Part shown: piece after piece, positions 25,308 through 39,818 of the stretch
How the letters are laid out: each line of letters begins with the position of its first letter
Numbering within the stretch: position 1 is the first letter of the stretch
From: Ptiloglossa arizonensis
Taxonomy: Eukaryota; Arthropoda; Insecta; Hymenoptera; Colletidae
Direction of reading: 5' to 3'
DNA: 64,000 nucleotides
Assembly (NCBI RefSeq): GCF_051014685.1
Contig: NW_027478908.1
Location: forward strand, 248,001 to 312,000
Notes under the pieces: generated by a model
Told to the model about the DNA's origin: nothing
What the model saw: the letters and a program-made list of their open reading frames with translations, nothing else
Database searches by the model: none
Translations under genes and position numbers: made by a program

Positions 25308-25839
25308 CCCTAGGCCATTCTGATCACGCGTTTGGAGCAGCAGAAGTGCGAAAAATTTGTTGTCCTCTCAACCATTTCTTAGCTTCAAACTCCCATATCT
25401 CGCGAACGGATTGACGAAACCCAAAAATTCCTGTTGCGTCTGACAGTAGAAACTCGCCCGATTACAACGGTATGTGTTTTTTTATCCCTGGGCCATTCTG
25501 GTCACGCGTTTGGAGCAGCAGAAGTGCGCAAAACTTGTTGCCTTCTCAACCATTTCTTAGCTTCAAACTCCCATATCTGGCGAACGGATTGACCAAACCC
25601 AAAAATTCCTTTTGCGTCTGACAGTAGAAACTCGCCCGATTACAACGGTATGTTTATTTTTTCCCTGGGCCATTCTGGTCACGCGTTTGGAGCAGCAGAA
25701 TTGCGAAAAATTTGTTGTGTTCTCAACAGTTTCTTAGCTTCAAACGCCCATATCTGGCGAACGGATTGACCAAACCAAAATATTCCTGTTGCGTCTGAAA
25801 GTAGAAACCCGCCCGATTACAACGGTATGTGCATTTTTT

Positions 25840-28316
25840 CCCTAGGCCATTCTGGTTAAGCGGTTAGAGCAGCAGAGTTGCGCAAAATTTGTTGTCTTCT
25901 CAACCATTTCTTAGTTCCAAACTCCCATATCTGGCGAACGGATTGACCAAACCCAAAACTTCCTGCTGCGTCTGAAAGTAGAAACTAGCCCGATTACAGC
26001 GGTATGTGTATTTTTTCCCTAGGCCATTCTGGTTAAGCGGTTGGAGCAGCAGAAGTGCGAAAAATTTGTTGTCTTGTCAACCATTTCTTAGCTTCAAACC
26101 CCCATATCTCGCGAACGGATTGACCAAACCCAAAAATTCCTTTTGCGTCTGACAGTAGAAACTCACCCGATTACAACGGTATGTTTATTTTTTCCCTGGG
26201 CCATTCTGGTCACGCGTTTGGAGCAGCAGAATTGCGAAAAATTTGTTGTGTTCTCAACAGTTTCTTAGCTTCAAAGTCCCATATCTAACGAACGGATAGA
26301 CGAAACCCAAAAATTCCTGTTGCGTCTGAAAGTAGAAACTCGCCCGATTACAATGGGATGTGTATATTTTCCTTAGGCCATTCGGGATAAGCGTTTGGAG
26401 CAGCAGAAGGGCGAAAAATTTGTTCTCTTCTCAACCATTTCTTAGCTTCAAACGCCCATATCTGGCGAACGGATTGACCAAACACGAATATTCCTGTTGC
26501 GTCTGAAAATAGAAACTCGCCCGATTACAACGTTATGTGTATTTTTACCCTAGGCCATTCTGTTTAATCGTTTGGAGCAGCAGAAGTGCGAAAAATTTGT
26601 TGTGTTCTCAACCATTTCTTAGCTTCAAACTCCCATATCTAGCGAACGGATTGACCAAACCCAAAAATTCCTGTTGCGTCTGAAAGTAGAAACTCGCCCG
26701 ATTACAATGGTATGTGTATTTTTTCCCTAGACCAATCTGGTTAAGCGTTTGGAGCAGCAGAAGTGCGTAAAATTTGTTGTCTTCTCAACCATTTCATAGC
26801 TTCGAACTCCCATATCTCGCGAACGGATTGACCAAACCCAAATATTCCTGTTGCGTCTGAAAGTAGAAACTCGCCCGATTACTACGGTATGTGTATTTTT
26901 TCCCTAGGCCATTCTGGTTAAGCGTTTGGAGCAGCAGAAGAGCGTAAAATTTGTGGTCTTCTCAACCATTTCTTAGCTTCAAACTCCCATATCTGGCGAA
27001 CGGATTGACCAAACCCAAATTTTCCTGTTGCGTCTGAAAGTAGCAACTCGCCCGTTTACAACGGTATGTCTATTTGTTCCTTAGGCCATTCTGGTTAAGC
27101 GTTTGGAGCAGCAGAAGTGCGAAAAATTTGTTGTGTTCTCAACCATTTCTTAGCTTCAAACTCCCATATCTCGCGAACGGATTGACCAAACCCAAAAATT
27201 CCTGTTGCGTCTGACAGTAGAAACTCGCCCGATTACAACGGTATGTGTTTTTTATCCCTAGGCCATTCTGGTTAAGCGTTTGGAGCAGCAGAAGTGCGAA
27301 AAATTTGTTGTGTTCTCAACCATTTCTTAGCTTCAAACTCCCATATCTAGCGAACGGATTGACCAAACCCAAAAATTCCTGTTGCGTCTGAAAGTAGAAA
27401 CTCGCCCGATTACAATGGTATGTGTATTTTTTCCCTAGACCAATCTGGTTAAGCGTTTGGAGCAGCAGAAGTGCGTAAAATTTGTTGTCTTCTCAACCAT
27501 TTCATAGCTTCGAACTCCCATATCTCGTGAACGGATTGACCAAACCCAAATATTCCTGTTGCGTCTGAAAGTAGAAACTCGCCCGATTACTACGGTATGT
27601 GTATTTTTTCCCTAGGCCATTCTGGTTAAGCGTTTGGAGCAGCAGAAGAGCGTAAAATTTGTGGTCTTCTCAACCATTTCTTAGCTTCAAACTCCCATAT
27701 CTGGCGAACGGATTGACCAAACCCAAATTTTCCTGTTGCGTCTGAAAGTAGCAACTCGCCCGATTACAACGGTATGTCTATTTGTTCCTTAGGCCATTCT
27801 GGTTAAGCGTTCGGAGCAGCAGAAGTGCGAAAAATTTGTTGTGTTCTCAACCATTTTTTAGCTTCAAACTCCCATATCTCGCGAACGGATTGACCAAACC
27901 CAAAAATTCCTGTTGCGTCTGACAGTAGAAACTCGCCCGATTACAACGGTATGTGTTTTTTTCCCTGGGCCATTCTGGTCACGCGTTTGGAGCAGCAGAA
28001 TTGCGAAAAATTTGTTGTGTTCTCAACAGTTTCTTAGCTTCAAACTCCCATATCTAACGAACGGATTGACCAAACCCAAAAATTCCTGTTGCGTCTGAAA
28101 GTAGAAACTCGCCCGATTACAATGGGATGTGTATATTTTCCTTAGGCCATTCCGGATAAGCGTTTGGAGCAGCAGAAGGGCGAAAAATTTGTTCTCTTCT
28201 CAACCATTTCTTAGCTTCAAACGCCCATATCTGGCGAACGGATTGACCAAACCAAAATATTCCTGTTGCGTCTGAAAGTAGAAACCCGCCCGATTACAAC
28301 GGTATGTGCATTTTTT
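25840..28316 (+). repeat. 14-mer tandem duplication, copy a (2477 bp)
   Basis: Fourteen monomers, one of 176 bp (T-run near 27950). Rare variants recur at exactly 2477 bp spacing in copy b: cgttatgtg at 26531/29008, ggatagacgaaac, ttcgggataag, tctagaccaatc, cgtgaacgg, gcgttcggag and cattttttagc. I saw no difference between the copies at the places I compared. The shared sequence starts slightly upstream, near 25740. Confidence 0.9.
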
Positions 28317-30793
28317 CCCTAGGCCATTCTGGTTAAGCGGTTAGAGCAGCAGAGTTGCGCAAAATTTGTTGTCTTCTCAACCATTTCTTAGTTCCAAACT
28401 CCCATATCTGGCGAACGGATTGACCAAACCCAAAACTTCCTGCTGCGTCTGAAAGTAGAAACTAGCCCGATTACAGCGGTATGTGTATTTTTTCCCTAGG
28501 CCATTCTGGTTAAGCGGTTGGAGCAGCAGAAGTGCGAAAAATTTGTTGTCTTGTCAACCATTTCTTAGCTTCAAACCCCCATATCTCGCGAACGGATTGA
28601 CCAAACCCAAAAATTCCTTTTGCGTCTGACAGTAGAAACTCACCCGATTACAACGGTATGTTTATTTTTTCCCTGGGCCATTCTGGTCACGCGTTTGGAG
28701 CAGCAGAATTGCGAAAAATTTGTTGTGTTCTCAACAGTTTCTTAGCTTCAAAGTCCCATATCTAACGAACGGATAGACGAAACCCAAAAATTCCTGTTGC
28801 GTCTGAAAGTAGAAACTCGCCCGATTACAATGGGATGTGTATATTTTCCTTAGGCCATTCGGGATAAGCGTTTGGAGCAGCAGAAGGGCGAAAAATTTGT
28901 TCTCTTCTCAACCATTTCTTAGCTTCAAACGCCCATATCTGGCGAACGGATTGACCAAACACGAATATTCCTGTTGCGTCTGAAAATAGAAACTCGCCCG
29001 ATTACAACGTTATGTGTATTTTTACCCTAGGCCATTCTGTTTAATCGTTTGGAGCAGCAGAAGTGCGAAAAATTTGTTGTGTTCTCAACCATTTCTTAGC
29101 TTCAAACTCCCATATCTAGCGAACGGATTGACCAAACCCAAAAATTCCTGTTGCGTCTGAAAGTAGAAACTCGCCCGATTACAATGGTATGTGTATTTTT
29201 TCCCTAGACCAATCTGGTTAAGCGTTTGGAGCAGCAGAAGTGCGTAAAATTTGTTGTCTTCTCAACCATTTCATAGCTTCGAACTCCCATATCTCGCGAA
29301 CGGATTGACCAAACCCAAATATTCCTGTTGCGTCTGAAAGTAGAAACTCGCCCGATTACTACGGTATGTGTATTTTTTCCCTAGGCCATTCTGGTTAAGC
29401 GTTTGGAGCAGCAGAAGAGCGTAAAATTTGTGGTCTTCTCAACCATTTCTTAGCTTCAAACTCCCATATCTGGCGAACGGATTGACCAAACCCAAATTTT
29501 CCTGTTGCGTCTGAAAGTAGCAACTCGCCCGTTTACAACGGTATGTCTATTTGTTCCTTAGGCCATTCTGGTTAAGCGTTTGGAGCAGCAGAAGTGCGAA
29601 AAATTTGTTGTGTTCTCAACCATTTCTTAGCTTCAAACTCCCATATCTCGCGAACGGATTGACCAAACCCAAAAATTCCTGTTGCGTCTGACAGTAGAAA
29701 CTCGCCCGATTACAACGGTATGTGTTTTTTATCCCTAGGCCATTCTGGTTAAGCGTTTGGAGCAGCAGAAGTGCGAAAAATTTGTTGTGTTCTCAACCAT
29801 TTCTTAGCTTCAAACTCCCATATCTAGCGAACGGATTGACCAAACCCAAAAATTCCTGTTGCGTCTGAAAGTAGAAACTCGCCCGATTACAATGGTATGT
29901 GTATTTTTTCCCTAGACCAATCTGGTTAAGCGTTTGGAGCAGCAGAAGTGCGTAAAATTTGTTGTCTTCTCAACCATTTCATAGCTTCGAACTCCCATAT
30001 CTCGTGAACGGATTGACCAAACCCAAATATTCCTGTTGCGTCTGAAAGTAGAAACTCGCCCGATTACTACGGTATGTGTATTTTTTCCCTAGGCCATTCT
30101 GGTTAAGCGTTTGGAGCAGCAGAAGAGCGTAAAATTTGTGGTCTTCTCAACCATTTCTTAGCTTCAAACTCCCATATCTGGCGAACGGATTGACCAAACC
30201 CAAATTTTCCTGTTGCGTCTGAAAGTAGCAACTCGCCCGATTACAACGGTATGTCTATTTGTTCCTTAGGCCATTCTGGTTAAGCGTTCGGAGCAGCAGA
30301 AGTGCGAAAAATTTGTTGTGTTCTCAACCATTTTTTAGCTTCAAACTCCCATATCTCGCGAACGGATTGACCAAACCCAAAAATTCCTGTTGCGTCTGAC
30401 AGTAGAAACTCGCCCGATTACAACGGTATGTGTTTTTTTCCCTGGGCCATTCTGGTCACGCGTTTGGAGCAGCAGAATTGCGAAAAATTTGTTGTGTTCT
30501 CAACAGTTTCTTAGCTTCAAACTCCCATATCTAACGAACGGATTGACCAAACCCAAAAATTCCTGTTGCGTCTGAAAGTAGAAACTCGCCCGATTACAAT
30601 GGGATGTGTATATTTTCCTTAGGCCATTCCGGATAAGCGTTTGGAGCAGCAGAAGGGCGAAAAATTTGTTCTCTTCTCAACCATTTCTTAGCTTCAAACG
30701 CCCATATCTGGCGAACGGATTGACCAAACACGAATATTCCTGTTGCGTCTGAAAGTAGAAACTCGCCCGAATACGACGGTATGTGTATTTTTA
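28317..30793 (+). repeat. 14-mer tandem duplication, copy b (2477 bp)
   Basis: Second copy of 25840-28316. Homology is near perfect until about 30725, where this copy switches to a cacgaatattcc monomer with the unique cgaatacgacgg variant. Parts of the same unit return downstream near 32160-33700 in rearranged order (cgttatgtg again at 32371; 176 bp monomer near 33440). Confidence 0.88.
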
Positions 30794-33700
30794 CCCTAGG
30801 CCAATCTGGTTAAGCGTTTGGAGCAGCAGAAGTGCGTAAAATTTGTTGTCTTCTCAACCATTTCATAGCTTCGAACTCCCATATCTCGCGAACGGATTGA
30901 CCAAACCCAAATATTCCTGTTGCGTCTGAAAGTAGAAACTCGCCCGATTACTACGGTATGTGTATTTTTTCCCTAGGCCATTCTGGTTAAGCGTTTGGAG
31001 CAGCAGAAGAGCGTAAAATTTGTGGTCTTCTCAACCATTTCTTAGCTTCAAACTCCCATATCTGGCGAACGGATTGACCAAACCCAAATTTTCCTGTTGC
31101 GTCTGAAAGTAGCAACTCGCCCGATTACAACGGTATGTGTATTTTTTCCCTAGGCCATTCTGATCACGCGTTTGGAGCAGCAGAAGTGCGAAAAATTTGT
31201 TGTCCTCTCAACCATTTCTTAGCTTCAAACTCCCATATCTCGCGAACGGATTGACGAAACCCAAAAATTCCTGTTGCGTCTGACAGTAGAAACTCGCCCG
31301 ATTACAACGGTATGTGTTTTTTTATCCCTGGGCCATTCTGGTCACGCGTTTGGAGCAGCAGAAGTGCGCAAAACTTGTTGCCTTCTCAACCATTTCTTAG
31401 CTTCAAACTCCCATATCTGGCGAACGGATTGACCAAACCCAAAAATTCCTGTTGCGCCTGATAGTAGTAACTCGCCCGATTACAACTGTATATGTATTTT
31501 TTCCCTAGGCCATTCTGGTTAATCGTTTGGAGCAGCAGAAGTGCGAAAAATTTGTTGTCTTCTCAACCATTTCTTAGCTTCAAACGCCCATATCTGGCGA
31601 ACGGATTGACCAAACCAAAATATTCCTGTTGCGTCTGAAAGTAGAAACCCGCCCGATTACAACGGTATGTGCATTTTTTCCCTAGGCCATTCTGGTTAAG
31701 CGGTTAGAGCAGCAGAGTTGCGCAAAATTTGTTGTCTTCTCAACCATTTCTTAGTTCCAAACTCCCATATCTGGCGAACGGATTGACCAAACCCAAAACT
31801 TCCTGCTGCGTCTGAAAGTAGAAACTAGCCCGATTACAGCGGTATGTGTATTTTTTCCCTAGGCCATTCTGGTTAAGCGGTTGGAGCAGCAGAAGTGCGA
31901 AAAATTTGTTGTCTTGTCAACCATTTCTTAGCTTCAAACCCCCATATCTCGCGAACGGATTGACCAAACCCAAAAATTCCTTTTGCGTCTGACAGTAGAA
32001 ACTCACCCGATTACAACGGTATGTTTATTTTTTCCCTGGGCCATTCTGGTCACGCGTTTGGTGCAGCAGCATTGCGAAAAATTTGTTGTGTTCTCAACAG
32101 TTTCTTAGCTTCAAAGTCCCATATCTAACGAACGGATAGACGAAACCCAAAAATTCCTGTTGCGTCTGAAAGTAGAAACTCGCCCGATTACAATGGGATG
32201 TGTATATTTTCCTTAGGCCATTCCGGATAAGCGTTTGGAGCAGCAGAAGGGCGAAAAATTTGTTCTCTTCTCAACCATTTCTTAGCTTCAAACGCCCATA
32301 TCTGGCGAACGGATTGACCAAACACGAATATTCCTGTTGCGTCTGAAAATAGAAACTCGCCCGATTACAACGTTATGTGTATTTTTACCCTAGGCCATTC
32401 TGTTTAATCGTTTGGAGCAGCAGAAGTGCGAAAAATTTGTGGTCTTCTCAACCATTTCTTAGCTTCAAACTCCCATATCTGGCGAACGGATTGACCAAAC
32501 CCAAATTTTCCTGTTGCGTCTGAAAGTAGCTACTCGCCCGATTACAACGGTATGTCTATTTGTTCCTTAGGCCATTCTGGTTAAGCGTTTGGAGCAGCAG
32601 AAGTGCGAAAAATTTGTTGTGTTCTCAACCATTTCTTAGCTTCAAACTCCCATATCTCGCGAACGGATTGACCAAACCCAAAAATTCCTGTTGCGTCTGA
32701 CAGTAGAAACTCGCCCGATTACAACGGTATGTGTTTTTTATCCCTAGGCCATTCTGGTTAAGCGTTTGGAGCAGCAGAAGTGCGAAAAATTTGTTGTGTT
32801 CTCAACCATTTCTTAGCTTCAAACTCCCATATCTAGCGAACGGATTGACCAAACCCAAAAATTCCTGTTGCGTCTGAAAGTAGAAACTCGCCCGATTACA
32901 GTGGTATGTGTATTTTTTCCCTAGACCAATCTGGTTAAGCGTTTGGAGCAGCAGAAGTGCGTAAAATTTGTTGTCTTCTCAACCATTTCATAGCTTCGAA
33001 CTCCCATATCTCGTGAACGGATTGACCAAACCCAAATATTCCTGTTGCGTCTGAAAGTAGAAACTCGCCCGATTACTACGGTATGTGTATTTTTTCCCTA
33101 GGCCATTCTGGTTAAGCGTTTGGAGCAGCAGAAGAGCGTAAAATTTGTGGTCTTCTCAACCATTTCTTAGCTTCAAACTCCCATATCTGGCGAACGGATT
33201 GACCAAACCCAAATTTTCCTGTTGCGTCTGAAAGTAGCAACTCGCCCGATTACAACGGTATGTCTATTTGTTCCTTAGGCCATTCTGGTTAAGCGTTTGG
33301 AGCAGCAGAAGTGCGAAAAATTTGTTGTGTTCTCAACCATTTTTTAGCTTCAAACTCCCATATCTCGCGAACGGATTGACCAAACCCAAAAATTCCTGTT
33401 GCGTCTGACAGTAGAAACTCGCCCGATTACAACGGTATGTGTTTTTTTCCCTGGGCCATTCTGGTCACGCGTTTGGAGCAGCAGAATTGCGAAAAATTTG
33501 TTGTGTTCTCAACAGTTTCTTAGCTTCAAACTCCCATATCTAACGAACGGATTGACCAAACCCAAAAATTCCTGTTGCGTCTGAAAGTAGAAACTCGCCC
33601 GATTACAATGGGATGTGTATATTTTCCTTAGGCCATTCCGGATAAGCGTTTGGAGCAGCAGAAGGGCGAAAAATTTGTTCTCTTCTCAACCATTTCTTAG

Positions 33701-36700
33701 CTTCAAACACCCATATCTGGCGAACGGATTGACCAAACACAAAACTTCCTGCTGCGCCTGAAAGTAGAAACTAGCCCGATTACAGCGGTATGTGTATTTT
33801 TTCCCTAGGCCATTCTGGTTAAGCGTTTGGAGCAGCAGAAGAGCGTAAAATTTGTTGTCTTGTCAACCATTTCTTAGCTTCAAACCCCCATATCTCGCGA
33901 ACGGATTGACCAAACCCAAAAATTCCTTTTGCGTCTGACAGTAGAAACTCGCCCGATTACAACGGTATGTTTATTTTTTCCCTGGGCCATTCTGGTCACG
34001 CGTTTGGAGCAGCAGAATTGCGAAAAATTTGTTGTGTTCTCAACAGTTTCTTAGCTCCAAACTCCCATATCTACCGAACGGATTGACCAAACCCAAAAAT
34101 TCCTACTGCGTCTGAAAGTAGAAACTAGCCCGATTACAGCGGTATGTGTATTTTTTCCCTAGGCCATTCTGGTTAAGCGTTTGGAGCAGCAGAAGTGCGA
34201 AAAATTTGTTGTCTTGTCAACCATTTCTTAGCTTCAAACCCCCATATCTCGCGAACGGATTGACCAAACCCAAAAATTCCTTTTGCGTCTGACAGTAGAA
34301 ACTCGCCCGATTACAACGGTGTGTTTATTTTTTCCCTGGGCCATTCTGGTCACGCGTTTGGAGCAGCAGAATTGCGAAAAATTTGTTGTGTTCTCAACAG
34401 TTTCTTAGCTTCAAACTCCCATATCTAACGAACGGATTGACCAAACCCAAAAATTCCTGTTGCGTCTGAAAGTAGAAACTCGCCCGATTACAATGGGATG
34501 TGTATATTTTCCTTAGGCCATTCCGGATAAGCGTTTGGAGCAGCAGAAGGGCGAAAAATTTGTTCTCTTCTCAACCATTTCTTAGCTTCAAACGCCCATA
34601 TCTGGCGAACGGATTGACCAAACACGAATATTCCTGTTGCGTCTGAAAGTAGAAACCCGCCCGATTACAACGGTATGTGCATTTTTTCCCTAGGCCATTC
34701 TGGTTAAGCGGTTAGAGCAGCAGAGTTGCGCAAAATTTGTTGTCTTCTCAACCATTTCTTAGTTCCAAACTCCCATATCTGGCGAACGGATTGACCAAAC
34801 CCAAAACTTCCTGCTGCGTCTGAAAGTAGAAACTAGCCCGATTACAGCGGTATGTGTATTTTTTCCCTAGGCCATTCTGGTTAAGCGGTTGGAGCAGCAG
34901 AAGTGCGAAAAATTTGTTGTCTTGTCAACCATTTCTTAGCTTCAAACCCCCATATCTCGCGAACGGATTGACCAAACCCAAAAATTCCTTTTGCGTCTGA
35001 CAGTAGAAACTCACCCGATTACAACGGTATGTTTATTTTTTCCCTGGGCCATTCTGGTCACGCGTTTGGTGCAGCAGAATTGCGAAAAATTTGTTGTGTT
35101 CTCAACAGTTTCTTAGCTTCAAAGTCCCATATCTAACGAACGGATAGACGAAACCCAAAAATTCCTGTTGCGTCTGAAAGTAGAAACTCGCCCGATTACA
35201 ATGGGATGTGTATTTTTTCCCTAGACCAATCTGGTTAAGCGTTTCGAGCAGCAGAAGTGCGTAAAATTTGTTGTCTTCTCAACCATTTCTTAGCTTCAAA
35301 CTCCCATATCTCGCGAACGGATTGACCAAACCCAAAAATTCCTGTTGCGTCTGACAGTAGAAACTCGCCCGATTACAACGGTATGTGTTTTTTTCCCTGG
35401 GCCATTCTGGTCACGCGTTTGGAGCAGCAGAATTGCGAAAAATTTGTTGTGTTCTCAACAGTTTCTTAGCTTCAAACTCCCATATCTAGCGAACGGATTG
35501 ACCAAACCCAAAAATTCCTGTTGCGTCTGAAAGTAGAAACTCGCCCGATTACAATGGTATGCGTATATTTTCCTTAGTCCATTCCGGTTAAGCGTTTGGA
35601 GCAGCAGAAGTGGGAAAACTTTGTTGTCTTCTCAACCATTTCCTAGCTCCAAACTCTCATATCTCGTGATCGGATTGACCAAACCCAAAAATTCCTGTTG
35701 CGCCTGAAAGCAGTAACTCTCCCTATTACAACGGTATGTGTATTTTTTCCCTAGGCCAATCTGGTTAAGCGTTTGGAACAGCAGAAGTGCGTAAAATTTG
35801 TTGTCTTCTCAACCATTTCATAGCTTCGAACTCCCATATCTCGCGAACGGATTGACCGAACCCAAATATTCCTGTTGCGTCTGAAAGTAGAAACTCGCCC
35901 GATTACTACGGTATGTGTATTTTTTCCCTAGGCCATTCTGGTTAAGCGTTTGGAGCAGCAGAAGAGCGCAAAATTTGTGGTCTTCTCAACCATTTCTTAG
36001 CTTCAAACTCCCATATCTGGCGAACGGATTGACCAAACCCAAATTTTCCTGTTGCGTCTGAAAGTAGCAACTCGCCCGATTACAACGGTATGTGTATTTT
36101 TTCCCTAGGCCATTCTGATCACGCGTTTGGAGCAGCAGAAGTGCGAAAAATTTGTTGCCCTCTCAACCATTTCTTAGCTTCAAACTCCCATATCTGGCGA
36201 ACGGATTGACCAAACCCAAAAATTCCTGTTGCGCCTGATAGTAGTAACTCGCCCGATTACAACTGTATATGTATTTTTTCCCTAGGCCATTCTGGTTAAT
36301 CGTTTGGAGCAGCAGAAGTGCGAAAAATTTGTTGTCTTCTTAACCATTTCTTAGCTTCAAACGCCCATATCTGGCGAACGGATTGACCAAACCAAAATAT
36401 TCCTGTTGCGTCTGAAAGTAGAAACCCGCCCGATTACAACGGTATGTGCATTTTTTCCCTAGGCCATTCTGGTTAAGCGGTTAGAGCAGCAGAAGTGCGT
36501 AAAATTTGTTGTCTTCTCAACCATTTCATAGCTTCGAACTCCCATATCTCGCGAACGGATTGACCAAACCCAAATATTCCTGTTGCGTCTGAAAGTAGAA
36601 ACTCGCCCGATTACTACGGTATGTGTATTTTTTCCCTAGGCCATTCTGGTTAAGCGTTTGGAGCAGCAGAAGAGCGTAAAATTTGTGGTCTTCTCAACCA

Positions 36701-38757
36701 TTTCTTAGCTTCAAACTCCCATATCTGGCGAACGGATTGACCAAACCCAAATTTTCCTGTTGCGTCTGAAAGTAGCAACTCGCCCGATTACAACGGTATG
36801 TGTATTTTTTCCCTAGGCCATTCTGATCACGCGTTTGGAGCAGCAGAAGTGCGAAAAATTTGTTGTCCTCTCAACCATTTCTTAGCTTCAAACTCCCATA
36901 TCTCGCGAACGGATTGACGAAACCCAAAAATTCCTGTTGCGTCTGACAGTAGAAACTCGCCCGATTACAACGGTATGTGTTTTTTATCCCTGGGCCATTC
37001 TGGTCACGCGTTTGGAGCAGCAGAAGTGCGCAAAACTTGTTGCCTTCTCAACCATTTCTTAGCTTCAAACTCCCATATCTGGCGAACGGATTGACCAAAC
37101 CCAAAAATTCCTGTTGCGCCTGATAGTAGTAACTCGCCCGATTACAACTGTATATGTATTTTTTCCCTAGGCCATTCTGGTTAATCGTTTGGAGCAGCAG
37201 AAGTGCGAAAAATTTGTTGTCTTCTCAACCATTTCTTAGCTTCAAACGCCCATATCTGGCGAACGGATTGACCAAACCAAAATATTCCTGTTGCGTCTGA
37301 AAGTAGAAACCCGCCCGATTACAACGGTATGTGCATTTTTTCCCTAGGCCATTCTGGTTAAGCGGTTAGAGCAGCAGAGTTGCGCAAAATTTGTTGTCTT
37401 CTCAACCATTTCTTAGTTCCAAACTCCCATATCTGGCGAACGGATTGACCAAACCCAAAACTTCTTGCTGCGTCTGAAAGTAGAAACTAGCCCGATTACA
37501 GCGGTATGTGTATTTTTTCCCTAGGCCATTCTGGTTAAGCGGTTGGAGCAGCAGAAGTGCGAAAAATTTGTTGTCTTGTCAACCATTTCTTAGCTTCAAA
37601 CCCCCATATCTCGCGAACGGATTGACCAAACCCAAAAATTCCTTTTGCGTCTGACAGTAGAAACTCACCCGATTACAACGGTATGTTTATTTTTTCCCTG
37701 GGCCATTCTGGTCACGCGTTTGGAGCAGCAGAATTGCGAAAAATTTGTTGTGTTCTCAACAGTTTCTTAGCTTCAAAGTCCCATATCTAACGAACGGATT
37801 GACGAAACCCAAAAATTCCTGTTGCGTCTGAAAGTAGAAACTCGCCCGATTACAATGGGATGTGTATATTTTCCTTAGGCCATTCCGGATAAGCGTTTGG
37901 AGCAGCAGAAGGGCGAAAAATTTGTTCTCTTCTCAACCATTTCTTAGCTTCAAACGCCCATATCTGGCGAACGGATTGTCCAAACACGAATATTCCTGTT
38001 GCGTCTGAAAGTAGAAACTCGCCCGATTACAACGGTATGTGTATTTTTACCCTAGGCCATTCTGTTTAATCGTTTGGAGCAGCAGAAGTGCGAAAAATTT
38101 GTTGTGTTCTCAACCATTTCTTAGCTTCAAACTCCCATATCTAGCGAACGGATTGACCAAACCCAAAAATTCCTGTTGCGTCTGAAAGTAGAAACTAGCC
38201 CGATTACAATGGTATGTGTATTTTTTCCCTAGACCAATCTGGTTAAGCGTTTGGAGCAGCAGAAGTGCGTAAAATTTGTTGTCTTCTCAACCATTTCATA
38301 GCTTCAAACTCCCATATCTCGCGAACGGATTGACCAAACCCAAATATTCCTGTTGCGTCTGAAAGTAGAAACTCGCCCGATTACTACGGTATGTGTATTT
38401 TTTCCCTAGGCCATTCTGGTTAAGCGTTTGGAGCAGCAGAAGAGCGTAAAATTTGTGGTCTTCTCAACCATTTCTTAGCTTCAAACTCCCATATCTCGCG
38501 AACGGATTGACCAAACCCAAAAATTCCTGTTGCGTCTGACAGTAGAAACTCGCCCGATTACAACGGTATGTGTTTTTTATCCCTGGGCCATTCTGGTCAC
38601 GCGTTTGGAGCAGCAGAATTGCGCAAAACTTGTTGCCTTCTTAACCATTTCTTAGCTTCAAACTCCCATATCTGGCGAACGGATTGACCAAACCCAAAAA
38701 TTCCTGTTGCGCCTGATAGTAGTAACTCGCCCGATTACAACTGTATATGTATTTTTT

Positions 38758-39818
38758 CCCTAGGCCATTCTGGTTAATCGTTTGGAGCAGCAGAAACGCG
38801 AAAAATTTGTTGTCTTCTCAACCATTTCTTAGCTTCAGACTCCCATATCTCGCGAACGGATAGACCAAACACAAAAACTCCTGTTGCGCCTGAAGTTGAA
38901 ACTCGCCCGATTACAACGGTATGTGTATTTTTTCCCTAGGCCATTCTGGTTAAGCGTTTGGAGCAGCAGAATTGCGAAAAATTTGTTGTGTTCTCAACCG
39001 TTTCTTAGCTTCAAACTCCCATATCTATCGAACGGATTGACCAAACCCAAAAATTCCTGTTGCGTCTGAAAGTAGAAACTCGCCCGATTACAATGGAATG
39101 TGTATATTTTCCTTAGGCCATTCCGGATAAGCGTTTGGAGCAGCACAAGGGCGAAAAATTTGTTCTCTTCTCAACCATTTCTTAGCTTCAAACGCCCATA
39201 TCTGGCGAACGGATTGATCAAACACGAATATTCCTGTTGCGTCTGAAAGTAGAATCTCGCCCGATTACAATGGTATGTCTATTTGTTCCTTAGGCCATTC
39301 TGGTTAAGCGTTTGGAGCAGCAGAAGTGCGAAAAATTTGTTGTGTTGTCAAACATTTCTTAGCTTCAAACTCCCATATCTCGCGAACGGATTGACCAAAC
39401 CCAAAAATTCCTGTTGCGTCTGAAAGTAGAAACTCGCCCGATTACAACGGTATGTGTATTTTTTCCCTAGGCCATTCTGGTGAAGCGTTTGGAGCAGCAG
39501 AAGAGCGTAAAATTTGTGGTCTTCTCAACCATTTCTTAGCTTCAAACTCCCATATCTGTCGAACGGATTGACCAAACCCAAATTTTCCTGTTGCGTCTGA
39601 AAGTAGCAGCTCGCCCGATTACAACGGTATGTGTATTTTTTCCCTAGGCCATTCTGGTCACGCGTTTGGAGCAGCAGAAGTGCGAAAAATTTGTTGTCCT
39701 CTCAACCATTTCTTAGCTTCAAACTCCCATATATGGCGAACGGATTGACCAAACCCAAAAATTCCTGTTGCGCCTGATAGTAGTAACTCGCCCGATTACA
39801 ACTGTATGTGTATTTTTT
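38758..39818 (+). repeat. 6-mer HOR copy 1 (1061 bp), -1 bp marker monomer
   Basis: The marker is a 176 bp monomer junction reading gcctgaagttgaaac in place of gtctgaaagtagaaac (near 38890). The unit includes a cgtttcttagc / tctatcgaacgg monomer, a cacaagggcg monomer and an aacatttc monomer. The next copy begins at 39819. Confidence 0.85.

Larger units (their letters stand above)
18581..38757 (+). repeat. Array region 2: mixed subfamilies with 6-, 7-, 13- and 14-mer HORs
   Basis: From the monomer at 18581 a new set of linked variants dominates: cttagtccattcc, cgtgatcgg, gaacagcag, catagcttcgaac, gagcgtaaaatttgtggtc, ctgatcacgcg and gatagtagtaac with ctgtatatg. Monomers typical of region 1 (ctgggcc/ggtcacgcg/caacag and ccggataag/agggcg) are interspersed. 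Three monomers here are 178 bp (T-run plus tatccc, near 23181, 25483 and 31323) and four are 176 bp (T-runs near 27950, 30430, 33440 and 35385). Confidence 0.82.
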
